Below, in pieces: positions 8,534 through 19,846 of a stretch of 64,000 nucleotides of DNA (the stretch's first letter is position 1; the number at the start of each line of letters is the position of its first letter). Location of the stretch: assembly GCA_021495925.1 (NCBI GenBank), contig JAKEKT010000057.1, positions 1 through 64,000 of the forward strand. The letters run 5' to 3'. The notes under the pieces were generated by a model that was not told where the DNA came from, made no database searches, and saw only the letters and a program-made list of their open reading frames with translations. The position numbers were made by a program, and so were the translations under genes. The DNA is from Diplodia intermedia. Lineage: Eukaryota > Ascomycota > Dothideomycetes > Botryosphaeriales > Botryosphaeriaceae.

Positions 8534-9893
8534 CGGGGTGTTGCCTCGCGTATCGAAGTGCCGCGGTGGTGAAAGACGCGTCGCGCTGCACGGCACGGGC
8601 CAGATAATTAGGGAACTGCGCACGTGACCAAAACAGGGTCGGGTCGGTGCGATTAGACCCTGGGCAAAACGAGTAAGTCCAGCACTAGCAACATCCGGAT
8701 ACGGCCATCAGCTATCCTAATAGGCATTTCCGGCATGTCGTGCTCGGGAAGCATGGGCGATCAACCACCCGTCATCATAACCGTACGCACAACGCACGAC
8801 ACAACATCGAGCGAGATGCACAAACACACCAAAGCCCGCGAGTAAAAGTAGAACATCTCATCAATCATTCAATCCATCCTAGCTTTTCCATTTACTTTCC
8901 TTTTCTTTTCAGTCCCCTCCTCCCTCGAACGACCCAGGCGCCTTTTTCCAACTTTTGAACGAAGAACAGCAAGGAAACGACCGAGCCCTCGGCCCTCTAT
9001 GGAACAAGTCTCTCGCGCAACAGCGGAGCGGCGGCGTGCACTACGCTCGCGAAGAAGGTCTTTTGGAAAATGTGGATGCAAGGAAATGCAACAAGCAGTC
9101 TTTTTCGGCCATGTCATCATCTCATGCCTCGTAATTCGTGTCCAAACACGCAACGGTGATGCCCCTTTGTGCACTTCCGAAGTGGTATCCCATGCGAACA
9201 CCGAGCATGCAGCTAATCGAGCAGTAACGTGTGCGAATGAAATCTCAGCTTAGGAAAACAGCGTTTTGTGAGGAAAACCATATCAAAGTGTACGAGATAC
9301 TGAAAGCGGAGCCCATTGCAGATCGTTCCGATAAACTCAGAAAAGAAACGCTCGCCGATGAAGCTAATGAGAAAGCGACCAGTACCTGCGACCAAGGGGT
9401 ATGTGTAGTAGATAAGAAAGTGATTTTCTGTAAAGAGCAGAGAGAAGCACGTTACATCATGATTTGTCTGATTTGAACCACCACCAACGAAAAAGAAGCC
9501 AGCAATTTTTTTTCCAAATAGAAGAATCATTGCAGAGCAGTTGCAAGGACGACAGAACTAAAGAACCCCGGCATTTGATGAAGAAACCGTGTCGACATGC
9601 TTGTTGGAGTGCAGAAGAAATCCACTCGCAATCCTTTGACCCTTGTGTGAACGCAGCAATTTGTGAATCCGTCAAAACCCCACTTCTCCTAGAATAAAAG
9701 GACAACTACAGTATGAACCGGCGCAAGGGGGAGGAAGAAGTTGCTTGCATCCCATCATTTTTACAAATGTGAAAGCGACCATACGGTAGTTATCCAAGCA
9801 CAGCGCGAAGGTTCTCGTGTGAAGAGGCGAAAGTCGAAGCGAAGACGTACGCGAAAACTCGGCCGTTGCGCAAGGAATCGTGGGTGGGGCCAC
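8534..9893. other. Intergenic region between PIF1 and the PUB1-type gene
   Basis: This is the PIF1 promoter and the 3' flank of the RNA-binding protein gene. A CACGTG lies at 8621-8626, 88 bp upstream of the distal PIF1 ATG. Frames present are short and show no family features. Confidence 0.55.
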
Positions 9894-11774
9894 TTAGCCC
9901 GAGTATCCCTGGAAGCCGTTGTTGACCTGACCGAAGCCGCCAGGGGTCGGTTGGGCCCACTGCTGCGCACCCGCGTTGCCACGACCGAAACCTCCAGCGC
10001 TGCCCGGCATCTGCTGGTAAGGCTGAGCCATGGCGGGGCCGCCGAAGCCACCCTGGCTCTGGGCGAAAGGCTGAGCACCGGGGCTGGGACCTAGACCTTT
10101 GTCAGCTCCAAGAAGGCATACACTCGACCCGGGGGCAGACGTACCCTGAGGAGAGCCCATGGGGCCGCCGGGTCCACCGTACTGCGGGAAGTAGGCGTTA
10201 GGCGTGGGCGGGAAGGCGGAATTGGGGCCGCCGGCCGGGGAATAGCCATCGAACTGGCCCGTCGGGGGACGGTCCTTGCCCCACTGCAATCCTGTTAGTA
10301 ACAGATAATAAAAAACCTGGTCGGCGGTCAACATACGCTGCACTTCAACGGACGTCCGTTGACATTGTAGCCATTGAGCTGGCAGATGGCCATGGCAGCA
10401 TTCTCGTGGGTGTCCATCTTGATGAAAGCAAAGCCGCGGTCGCTCTGGAAGCGAGTCTCGACAACGTAGCCAAAGTTCTGGAAGAGGGGAACGAGATCGG
10501 ACTGGGTCGTGTAGGGAGTGAGATTGCCGACGTAGCACGTGGTTTGCCAGGCCGGCGTCTGGTTGACAACCATTTCGTAGGATTGGACGCCGTGCGTGGG
10601 GAAATGGTGGTGGCCGTAGGGAGTGGTGGGAGTCATTCCCATGGAGGCCATGGCCTGCTGCTGGGAGATCGAGGGCTGGCCCTTCTGGTTTGCCCAGTTG
10701 CAGCGGATGGCACGCGAGCCGAGCCACTCGCCGTCCATGGAGCTCAGGGCCTTCTCAGCATCGGAGCGGTCGCGGAAGGCGACGAAACCATAACCACGGG
10801 AGCGACCGGTCTTCATGTCCCACATGACGCGGGCCTCAGAAACAGCTCCGAAAGCGGAGAAAGCCTGAAGGAGCACCTCGTCGTTGACTTCGTTCGACAG
10901 ATCACCGACGAAGATGTGGAAGTGGTTGGACGTGTCCTCCTTGGGTTGATTGTTCGATTGATAGGCCCAATTGACGCGAATCTCCTGCTGCAGGTGTCAC
11001 TTAACGTGGTACCAAGCGGGAGGGCTAGGCGACTTACGCTTTGGTGGACGCGACGGCCGTTCAGGGTTTGCATGGCACGCTCAGCTGTGCCAGGGTCGTC
11101 GTACTCAACAAAACCATAGTTGAGACCCTTGGACTGAAATTTCTACATACATTAGCCTTGTAAGGGGGATGTTCGCGCACACTAGAGGGCAGGGTGAGGG
11201 GAGAGGGGGGGATCCACGACTGCTGGGCAGCATCGCGTTGTCGCAGCGCACGCGGGGACCAGCACGGCTGTGCGGGGCAGCAAGCTCGTACTGCGCCGTC
11301 GACCACCACATATCGATAGGAAGCTGGAAAGCTTGGGTGGCGCAGGTCCCCATATGCGACGCGACCGCGTGCCGACAAAGCCGAGGAAAAAAGAGGGCTA
11401 CGTACATTCTTGTCCGGGATGATCTTGACGCTCACGACGTGGCCAGCAGTCTCGAAGATCTGGCGCAAGACATCCTCGGTGATGCGAGGGTCCAGGCCAC
11501 CGACATACAGGGCGCGCTTGTTCGGCTCCGGGGCGGCGCGACGAACGTAGCCGCCAGCCGAGGTGGGCGACATGACACTGCCGGACATTGGCGAGCTGAT
11601 GGCCGTTGGGATGGGGTTCGTGTTCTGGGGGATTATGACGGGAGCAAGCGGCGGCGGCGGCATGTGGCCCTGCGAGGCCTGCGGGTTGCCCTGGGCCCCA
11701 TTGTCGTAGCCCGGGGCGCCAGCGGGGGCCGGGGGCGGGGGCAGCGAGGCGCCAGACGCAGCCGAGTCGTCCAT
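9894..11774 (-). CDS. PUB1: PUB1/TIA-1-type RNA-binding protein with three RRMs
   Basis: Five exons, 11774..11406, 11142..11038, 10984..10337, 10283..10145 and 10090..9894, encode 485 residues. Proteins of this family bind U-rich poly(A) mRNAs, shuttle between nucleus and cytoplasm, and join stress granules. RRM1 spans the first two introns (RALYVGGLDPRITE, then NYGFVEYDD). RRM2 carries HIFVGDLSNEV and GYGFVAFRD, and RRM3 carries TCYVGNLTPYTT and GFAFIKMDTH. The N-terminus is Pro/Ala-rich and the C-terminus Gly/Gln-rich, as expected for granule-forming members. The intron before exon 4 has a perfect TACTAAC branch site. Intron 1 is long (263 nt). The acceptor of intron 2 is a CAGCAG tandem, so one Gln may be optional. 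Confidence 0.93.
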
Positions 11775-12809
11775 TGCGGAGATGCGAGATGGCAGTCTGG
11801 TAGTGGGATGAGCAAGCGAGCTTCAGGCGCGATGGGGAAGCTGTCTGGCGCGTGGGGGTTGGTGGTACTGACACGCGACGGAGCTGCTGTTGGGCGGAGC
11901 GGACGAGCGAGAGCTAGTGGTTGCGGGACCGCGGGACGCAGCCAAAGACAGGCCGTCGAGCGAGTGCAGATGGCAGGCGATGCAGAGATGGGGTGCGCTC
12001 TCGGCGGGCGAGGCGTGCGTGGGCGAGGCGAGCGAGGTTGTGTGCGGGTACAGGTACGGAAACCGACTCGCTGGGACGGCGACGGGAGGCGTCGAGGCCG
12101 TGCAGGGAAAGACGGCGGTTTCGCGTTGGGCAGACACAAGGAACGCGGGGGCGGGAGGGTGAGGAAGGGAGGATGGAGGGGAGAGGAAAAGAGACGAGGG
12201 GGGGCGCTTGGGCAAGCAAGCGACGTGCAGAGCTGTCGGCGCGCAGTCGAGCTGTGGGGTGAGTGATGCGAGGTGTAAGAACTTCTTGGGCTCTCCCGCT
12301 GCCGCCGCGAGGAAAGCGCGCTACCCAGCCTAGGGCTCGAAATTCGACCGGCGGCCCGCTCGCGCGCTAACTTAAGAATAGCGCCTGAATCAAGCCGCTG
12401 TCCAACGGCGCGCGGCCTGCGGGATCGCCGGTGGAGTCGACAGCTTCGGTCGTCGAGCAGGGCACTGCTAGTCTAGGGCGACTCCACGTGCGCTGCGAGC
12501 CGCATGCCTGAGGGCTGCGCTGTTTCGAGAAAGCCCGCGCCCGCCAAACCACCGCTGACCCTGCCCTGCCGTGCCGCCCTGCTGCCCTAGCCGCTCGCCT
12601 GCTGCCCGTGCTGCTGCGCTCCGACCCGGCGAGCGAGCCTGTCGCTCTCCCGCGGTGCGCCGACTGACGCCTGCTCACTGCCACCGCACCCTTCACCACC
12701 GCCCGCCCCGCCACAGCCCCCGCGCACAGCCGTCAGTGCGACGCGCTCACCCACACTGCGTCCGCCCAACAAACCCTCGCCGAGCTCCAGCACCCCACCG
12801 ACCCTCACA
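11775..12809. other. Divergent promoter region
   Basis: The two flanking genes are transcribed away from this 1-kb, very GC-rich interval. It contains a CACGTG at 12485-12490 and a C-rich stretch just before the plus-strand start. Long frames here are products of high GC content and have no recognisable domains. Confidence 0.55.
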
Positions 12810-14153
12810 ATGGCCACCGCTGCGCAGCCCGCGCTGCCCGACACCAAGCCGCCCCAGGTGCCGCCGCCGACGACGACGCAGAAGCCCGCCGACATGCCGC
12901 CCCGGCACCCTCACAATGCGGGCGCCCTGCTGGAGTCGATGCAGGCCATGCTCAATGGCGCGGTGAGTGATGCGCCGCCTCATGCACCATCGCCGGCCGA
13001 TTGCTCATCGTGTCTAGCTGCTCGAGGTCGGCCATAGCATGAAGAATCCGCAGCGACCGAAGCTCACCTTCCCGTCGACCCAAGGCCTCAACGGCCCGAG
13101 ACACAACAACATTTCCATTTCTGCGAGCTATGAGCGCTTCCACCATTGCCTTGATGAGATTGAAAACGAGCTTGTAAGCTGGCACGCTGCGCGAAGGGCG
13201 TCCAATCTCAACTGACTTTGTTCCCGTAGTGCCGTGCGAAGGCAGTCCTCCGCCGAGACCTCGCCGTGCAGCGAGAAGAGCGGGAGAAGCGGGAGAAAGA
13301 AGAGCAGGAGCGCGCCGCCGAAGCTGCACAGAAGATAGCGGCGGAGAAGAAGGCGGCGGCACCCGTCCCGGTCGCCCCGGTCAAGCAAGAGCAGCGACAG
13401 CAGAAGGACGTCGACATGGCCGACGCACCAGCAGCGGCGACCAACAGCTCAAAGCCGACGGCGGACGCGCCCTCCGTCGCCGCGCATACCCATCTCCCTC
13501 CGCGGCCGCCGGCCATCCAGACCCAGGTATCCGCAGGCGACTCGGCGCAGCCCGCGCCGGCCACTGCTACCACGGACGATCTGTTCGGACGCACCCCCAC
13601 CACGGCGGGCGTCAACAACAATGCCGACTTTGACAGCATGTTTGAGGACTTCGCTGCCAGCAACGACAACGAGAACAACGGAAGCGACACGAACATGGAC
13701 GGCAATGACGAATTCGATTTCGCACTGCTTCCCGGCCTTGAGAGCTACGCGAACAGTGACACCAATGCCGTAGCCGACGAATCCAGCACCAACAAGGACG
13801 CCGCGCCTGAAATCGACTTCACCGCGCTTGACAAGGCTGCCGAGCAGAAGGCTGCCGAAGAGGAACAGAAGAAGAAGCAGGAGGAGGAAGAGAGGAAGAA
13901 GAAGGAGGAGCAAGAGAAGAAGATGAGGGAGGAGGAAGAAAAGAAAAAGAAGGAGGAAGAGGAGGAGCAGAAGAAGAAAGACGAGGCTCAGCAGAGCCAG
14001 CAGCAGCAGGAGAACCAGGACATCAACGACATGTTCGGTCAGGGTGACTCCACGTTCGACGATCTGTTCAACTACACCGATTTCGATATGGGCGGCACGG
14101 GTAGCACCGGCGGCGGTGACACGACATTCGACGACGACTTCTTCAACATCTGA
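12810..14153 (+). CDS. Coiled-coil acidic protein, possible fungal Mediator (Med2-like) subunit
   Basis: Three exons, 12810..12962, 13018..13173 and 13230..14153, give 410 residues. The start codon sits in a good context (CACAATGGCC). An N-terminal Pro-rich tail precedes a conserved-looking helical segment (about residues 40-125) containing LTFPSTQGLNGPRHNNI and AKAVLRRDLAVQ, which both introns interrupt. Then come charged Ala/Glu/Lys coiled coils, a Thr/Pro linker, a long Lys/Glu-rich helix (about 335-375) and an acidic aromatic C-terminus (FDDLFNYTDFDMG, FDDDFFNI) resembling an activation domain. I associate the N-terminal segment with a fungal Mediator-type subunit, but that memory is weak and the function should be treated as unassigned. 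A nuclear location is likely. Confidence 0.8.
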
Positions 14154-15808
14154 AAGGAAAGCACGGTTGAGGTTGCGTACTTGGCGACAATGCGCCGAAG
14201 CCACATTATGCTTTACTTTTTTTGCATTGCGATGGCTTTACGGGCTCTTTCATGCAAGCGCTGCTTGGATTTTTACTGGCGTTCGAGGCCTTCAGAAGCC
14301 ACCGGCTTAAGGTTACACAACATAATTGCGCTTCAAGCGCGCTGTTAGAGATCCCGAAGGACAGCAGCTGGTCATGAATATTCATGACTATACCCGCCTA
14401 TTCACATAGGCTGATTGTACTAGCAGTACTACTAGTATATTAATTAGCTTCCAAACAGCCAATTCACTGCAACACCGTGCACCTAATCTCGTAGGCATGT
14501 GTGAAAACATAGCCCGTGTTCCGGAGCATAGACTTCCCGCGCTTCCAAAACAAAAGATGCCTGGTACTAGCAATGCCTTCCGTCCCTACAGATGGGCACT
14601 ATGAGTAAATGTGAAGAGGAAAAAGGGAAGAGAACTAAGATGAAGAAGACTAACTACATTAATCACTATCCTTCTCCTGCTCACCGTTTGCTCCTCTACT
14701 AACGTTCTAATTTCCGAGTTTTTCCACTGGAACCTAATGCCTAGCTACGCATCACTTTCAAGCCTTGTAGTCATACCCAAATGCATATGCATTCACGAAT
14801 GTGTAGATCCCCATTCACTCGTTACCACCGAACAGGAAAAATAGAGCAAGGGAGAAGCTGATTTAGGAAGCCAGATGCCAAGTCACAATGCCAAAAAGCA
14901 AGAGTAAAATTTCTCCCAAGTTCTCATTGGCCTACACCACAAAGTCTCAATCAAAGGACCCCCATCCGTGGACACGACAGGCAGGGTACAGCCAGCAGGT
15001 CTCGCTACATACACGTACGAGCACGATCAACAGAAACCCATCTAGACATGATGATGATGAAGAAGAAGAAGCAGAAAAAAAAAAAGTCATGACCGCCCTC
15101 GCCCGGCATTTCGTCGTCCCCACTAAAAGTCTTCGTCTCTGCTCGCGCACATATGCAGTCATGCCACGCGTCACACGCCCGGTGCTTGATCCCCAGAAAT
15201 CCATAAATCCGAAAGCACAACCATTGTGCAATGAAAAAGTGGCAATGCCAAGACCCCCCATCGAGGGGTGGGTAACAATACACGAAGGAAAGGGGGAAAA
15301 AGAAAGGAACCTTCCTCCCGATGGATTTACCGTGCATCATTTCCGAATTACCCCGGACCAAAAGAAAAACACCGTTAAGATTACTCCGTGGAGAAAAAGG
15401 AAAGAAAATCGGCAAGGAAAAAGAAACGGCACCTGGCAACCTGGCAACCCCGCCCAATCATGGATCCAGATATCGGTGAAACACTCATTTCCTCCGCCAA
15501 TGATAAGTCAAGTCAGGCCTGGTCGTGCTAGCGGAATTATCATCCGCAGCCGCCCATCATTAGGATGTCCACGTCCGCCTTTCCCCGCCTCTAGCCGCTG
15601 GGCTAGCCGAAGGCAAGATTGAGTGGAGGCGTGACTTGCTTACCGATGCCCAACATAAGAAACCACTACCGTTTGTAATGGAATGAGGGAAAAAGGTCGT
15701 GAGGGAATGAAAAGGGGATGGAATGCTGTTCCGGAGAAGGAATGTTGTTCCAGGAAAGAAAAAGGATCTTCGGACGCGAGCTCGCCGTCCGGGATGCTGG
15801 GTCACGCT
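14154..15808. other. Convergent intergenic region
   Basis: Two genes end toward this 1.65-kb, AT-richer interval. It contains a GATGATGATGAAGAAGAAGAAG run followed by A-tract near 15050-15085. The longest plus-strand frame (to 15622) has no domain, signal or compositional bias typical of a gene and is not called. Confidence 0.6.
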
Positions 15809-17404
15809 TCATTCATCTGCAACCAGGCCGTCCAATCCATAGGCTGAGTTCGCCTCCTGGAAGTACCTGTTGGACTTGCCCCCGCATAGCTTGTCCCTTA
15901 ACGTCTTTTTCACCTCATCGCTCACACCGTCTCCGAACGATATCTGGCGCAACCAGGTATGGTTCAGTCTCTTCGTCGTCAACTTGCCCAGTGTCTTGAG
16001 ACCATAGAAATCAGTCTCTTTCTCCTTGAATACCCTCCCGGACAATGACTTCTTCTCTGCCTGGATATATTCCTTGATCCATGCCGCATCTTTGATGTTA
16101 ATGTGGAGCGTCTCGAGCTTCCGTTCGCTATTAGCCTTCAGCTTCTCGGCAAGTTCCTTGATCAAGATGCGCCAGTCGGCCGCGACGAAGGCAGAGCCTC
16201 GGGAGTCGATATCCAGGGCCAGGTGGCGGATATTCTGGAGGACGTTGGGTCCGATGAACTTCGTCACGCTCGTGCAAGTGTGTACATGGTGCGGCGGGGG
16301 AGCACTGATGGTGAAAGTCTGGTCGTACATAGCGTCTAGAACCTCGGAGTTGATCTTCCGATTCACGCGGAGCAGGTTGGGGGAAGTCATAGACGGTGCT
16401 ATCGCATCCATCGTCTTTGGGGGGTTCCACGAGGCAACGGCCGTATTGCTCGCCTTAACGAGAGCATCGTTGGCATCGTTGATATCCACGAGGTAACCGT
16501 AGATCTTCTTCCGCAGGCTGTCGTCGAGCGTCTTGAACAGATAAACTGGCGGCGTCTCCATCCACTTCTTGGCCTCCGTCGCATACTCCTCCAGGAAACC
16601 GCCAAAAGTAACAGTCTTGATACCACGGAGCTCTTCAAGGCTGGACATCATTTTCTCAATCTCATCCAGGAAGTAGCAGTGGCCCTGGGCTGGGCACGTG
16701 GCCAGATGTGTCACGACCTGTGAGCCCTTCATTATGATGGTGAGCTCCTGCAGCTTGTGCGATCTGGTCCATACGTTGACGGCGGACCTGATCAGCCTGA
16801 AGAACTCCAGGAAGTCACACCACGTATGCATCTCGCCGAAGCTATCGTCGCGCGTGATGTCGACCTTGCGCAAGTTCTCCAGCAGCCTCACCGAGGCGAC
16901 ATCCGTAATCAGGCTATTGGGCGTCGTCGAATGCGGCAACCGAAGCGTCTTTCGGTGAAGGATGTACGCGGCCTCCCGGGACGTCTGCTTGCTCACCAAT
17001 AGCAAAGGGTGGACCTTACGGTCGGGCCATTCCATGAGGGTGTTGTCGTGAACGTGGGCTTCATAGTGGTCTGTAAGCAGTCTCGCCACACCGTCGAAGT
17101 CCAGCATGTAATCGTAGACCTGGTTGCGTAATTCGGCGGGCAGCTGGAGAAACGGGAACTGAGTGCGCTTCTTCAAAGTCATTGAGCGCGTAGAGACATT
17201 GCGCCGTGGGGTGTCTGAGGACGAGGCATTGCTGTCGCGCCGACTCGACCTGCTCCCGATGGCGAGCTTGGTCTTGGGGTTTGGTTTGGCGACCTTTGTC
17301 TTTGTGTGCCAATAAGTGGTGCTATCGGACGTCTTGTAGGAAGCGGTGTTTCTTGCCTTCTTGGATGAGCGGGTCTCCACCGCAGGGGCGCTTCTCTTTC
17401 CCAT
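15809..17404 (-). CDS. 2EXR/F-box-like protein with two copies of the motif
   Basis: A single exon encodes 531 residues from the ATG at 17404. The frame is open upstream but has no earlier ATG. A basic Ser-rich N-terminus of about 80 residues leads into FPFLQLPAELRNQVYDYML (residues 83-101) and HPLLLVSKQTSREAAYILH, the signature of the 2EXR/F-box-like family expanded in Dothideomycetes. A second diverged copy follows with LDDSLRKKIYGYLVDIN (about 293-309) and NLLRVNRKINSEVLDAMYD (about 343-361). Single F-box-like motifs recruit substrates to ubiquitin ligases, but most 2EXR proteins are uncharacterised, so no partner can be named. It may be nuclear because of KRSAPAVETRSSKKAR near the start. 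Confidence 0.85.
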   Translation of the reverse strand: MGKRSAPAVETRSSKKARNTASYKTSDSTTYWHTKTKVAKPNPKTKLAIGSRSSRRDSNASSSDTPRRNVSTRSMTLKKRTQFPFLQLPAELRNQVYDYMLDFDGVARLLTDHYEAHVHDNTLMEWPDRKVHPLLLVSKQTSREAAYILHRKTLRLPHSTTPNSLITDVASVRLLENLRKVDITRDDSFGEMHTWCDFLEFFRLIRSAVNVWTRSHKLQELTIIMKGSQVVTHLATCPAQGHCYFLDEIEKMMSSLEELRGIKTVTFGGFLEEYATEAKKWMETPPVYLFKTLDDSLRKKIYGYLVDINDANDALVKASNTAVASWNPPKTMDAIAPSMTSPNLLRVNRKINSEVLDAMYDQTFTISAPPPHHVHTCTSVTKFIGPNVLQNIRHLALDIDSRGSAFVAADWRILIKELAEKLKANSERKLETLHINIKDAAWIKEYIQAEKKSLSGRVFKEKETDFYGLKTLGKLTTKRLNHTWLRQISFGDGVSDEVKKTLRDKLCGGKSNRYFQEANSAYGLDGLVADE

Positions 17405-18487
17405 GTCTGCAGGGTTGGCGAGGGTAAGTGCGGCCTCTCTGGGCGTCGATCTGGTCAACAGCGGTGGATCAAGTAGAGGGACGGTGGCACGCGAGTGGAC
17501 GGATATCTCGCCCGAGCCGGAGTCTCACGCTAACAGGCTGGCGGCTGAAGATGTGGAATCGGCGAGCACCGCTGCAAGACCTTGCACGCTGGCAGCGTTC
17601 CAGAGCCCTATGGCTGGTAGGCGTCGGAACGCGGGCTTGGAACCGTAACCTTAAAAGGCGGCGTCCCAGGATCCCGGCTTTGGCTGCGTGCCAGCGAGGG
17701 ATGGGGATCAGCAACGGCGACGTGTGACGAGGCGCGCTCGGCGGCTGCGGTGTTGGCAGACAGAAAGACGGGCGTGGTCGAGGCGGACGGCACGCGGGCG
17801 CTGCAAGACGGAGACGTCGGGGCGATGGGGGTCATGCGAGGAGTCGCGGGGCGGTGCGCGAGGCTCAGGTGCGCCTGCGCTTTTGGTGACTGCCGGGGTC
17901 GGTCGGACCGTGTCTTCGCCGGCGACTCAGAAGCACGGTCGGCGCGGTGGGGAAGGGCCGCGTCGACGTGGGAGAGTGTGTTGTGGAGGCACGAGTGGGC
18001 TGCGAGGTGCTGGAGGAGCTGGATATGTAGCCGGCGACGATGACGCCGATCCCTCGACGCGGATGCGCGCCGGGTGTGCCCGTGACCGCCCGCGGCTGTG
18101 CGCGCCGCCCGCAGTGGCAGTTGCAGGGACAGATGCGCCTGCCTGGCCCTGACCCTGAACTCACCACAACCACCACCTGTTCCATCGTCACCTCTCACCA
18201 AATGTGTTGAGAAAAATATCCATGTCTATCTTTCCTAGCTCCCGACAGATGCCGTCGGCCCTTCCCTGTATTTTCCAATGAATTCACAACCCACGCTCCA
18301 CAAGCCCGAACCCTGTGTTTCCCAGCGCCTCGCTATGCAAACGACCCCATAGTAGTACAATAGGCCACCCGAAACCGGTAAGCCGAAACGAACGCGACTC
18401 TCCACCCGGCGCGCTGCGCTAAACTTCAGCCAGAAAAGAAATACCATGGCCTTGCAAACAATCGTCGCCCTCGTAAATTAAAACAAA
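17405..18487. other. Intergenic region
   Basis: This 1.1-kb GC-rich interval is the promoter of the 2EXR gene and the 3' flank of the GATA-factor gene. Frames on both strands are Arg/Ala-rich and look like composition artefacts. No gene was recognised. Confidence 0.55.
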
Positions 18488-19815
18488 TCACGGGCCGACA
18501 GGAATAAGGTCCACCGCTGCCTCAGACCCGGCCGGTGTCGCTGCGCCCACATTTTCCACTCCGTTTTCCGTAGTCGTAACAGTCGTGTCCGCGCTCTCAG
18601 CGCCGTCGTCTTTTCCGCCGCTCTTGTCGACATTTGCTGTGACCTCGTCGATAATGTGGTCAAGTTCGATCCCGCGGTTCTCGAGACCCTCATCCTCCTT
18701 CGTTTGCTCGCCCTCGGTTTGGGCGCCCTGCACAGGGTCGCTACTGCCGTTGAACACCGATGTGCCGCCCCAGAAATTCTCTGTCGACGTAAGCGGGTCC
18801 TCGTACAACGAAAAGTTGAAGCTTGCACCGAAGTTAGGCGGTGAACTCGGAAATGGGATGTCTGTGCTTGGCGGCATGGCGAAATCGAAGTTGCTGAAAT
18901 CCATAAGCCCAGTATTGCTGGGCGAGCTAAGGTCCCAGCCAGCCGTGTTACGCGCCGCAGAACGCGGCGTTCTAGTAGTGTTGAAAATGTCGTTAAGGAA
19001 AGCCTGCGAGAACGGAGACATGGCCGCTTTCGGTGTCCTCGAAGCCTTCGAAGGCGTAGAATGAAGCAGAACATCTTCCACGGCTGCGTTTACAGCAGCA
19101 TTTGCTGGAGACAGCAGGTCGTCTCTGGTACCAAGGGCGGCACGCTTTGACCTGGAGGTCGGTGTCTTGATGAACTCGGACAAAGTGCGAGTGCTCTTCG
19201 CGCTCCTTGGAGACTTGAAACAGTTCTGCAGCAGGTTTCCATCGGGGTCTTCGAACAAGTGGGCAAAGCTGTCGTCCATCTCGGCTGGAGGTACGTTTTC
19301 TTTGTCCTGAGCATCCGCGGCAGGTTCGCTACGAGGGGGACGGGGTAGCTGGCCGAACACAGGCTGCGCGATCTCCCTCTCATTCTGCCCGTCCTCCAAA
19401 GACTTGAATTGCCCAGATCTACGAGGGGACGGGAAGAGAATGCGCCTCGTCGGCCTGGTAGGGGACATTTCATCTTCAAGCTCAACCTCGCTTTCTTGCA
19501 GCCCCGTCAACCTGGGAGGGCTAGAGTGAATGGCACGGACTAATGCTGCGCGCCCTGGGCCAACAGCAATGGATTCAGACCCCTGTGAGTCATTCGAGGT
19601 TTCTGTGAGAGGCTCCAGGCTAACAGCCCTCCGTTCCTTGGCATCATCAATGCGCTTCCTTTTAGCGAGTTGTTCATCTTGTTGAGACTCAGTCTTCCTG
19701 CGCTGGTCCCTCAAGGCATCCTCAGCTCTGTCATGGTTGCTTTGCGTCTCCGCAAGCCTGGCATCAGCTAATTCAGGCACACTGCGCTGTGGCGCATCCT
19801 GTGCTGATTGGTCCC

Positions 19816-19846
<31 letters not shown>

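Noticed and set aside
14888..15622. 244-codon plus-strand frame
   Set aside because: It is Lys/Arg/Ser-rich without domain, signal or splice support and lies in a convergent 3'-3' interval.
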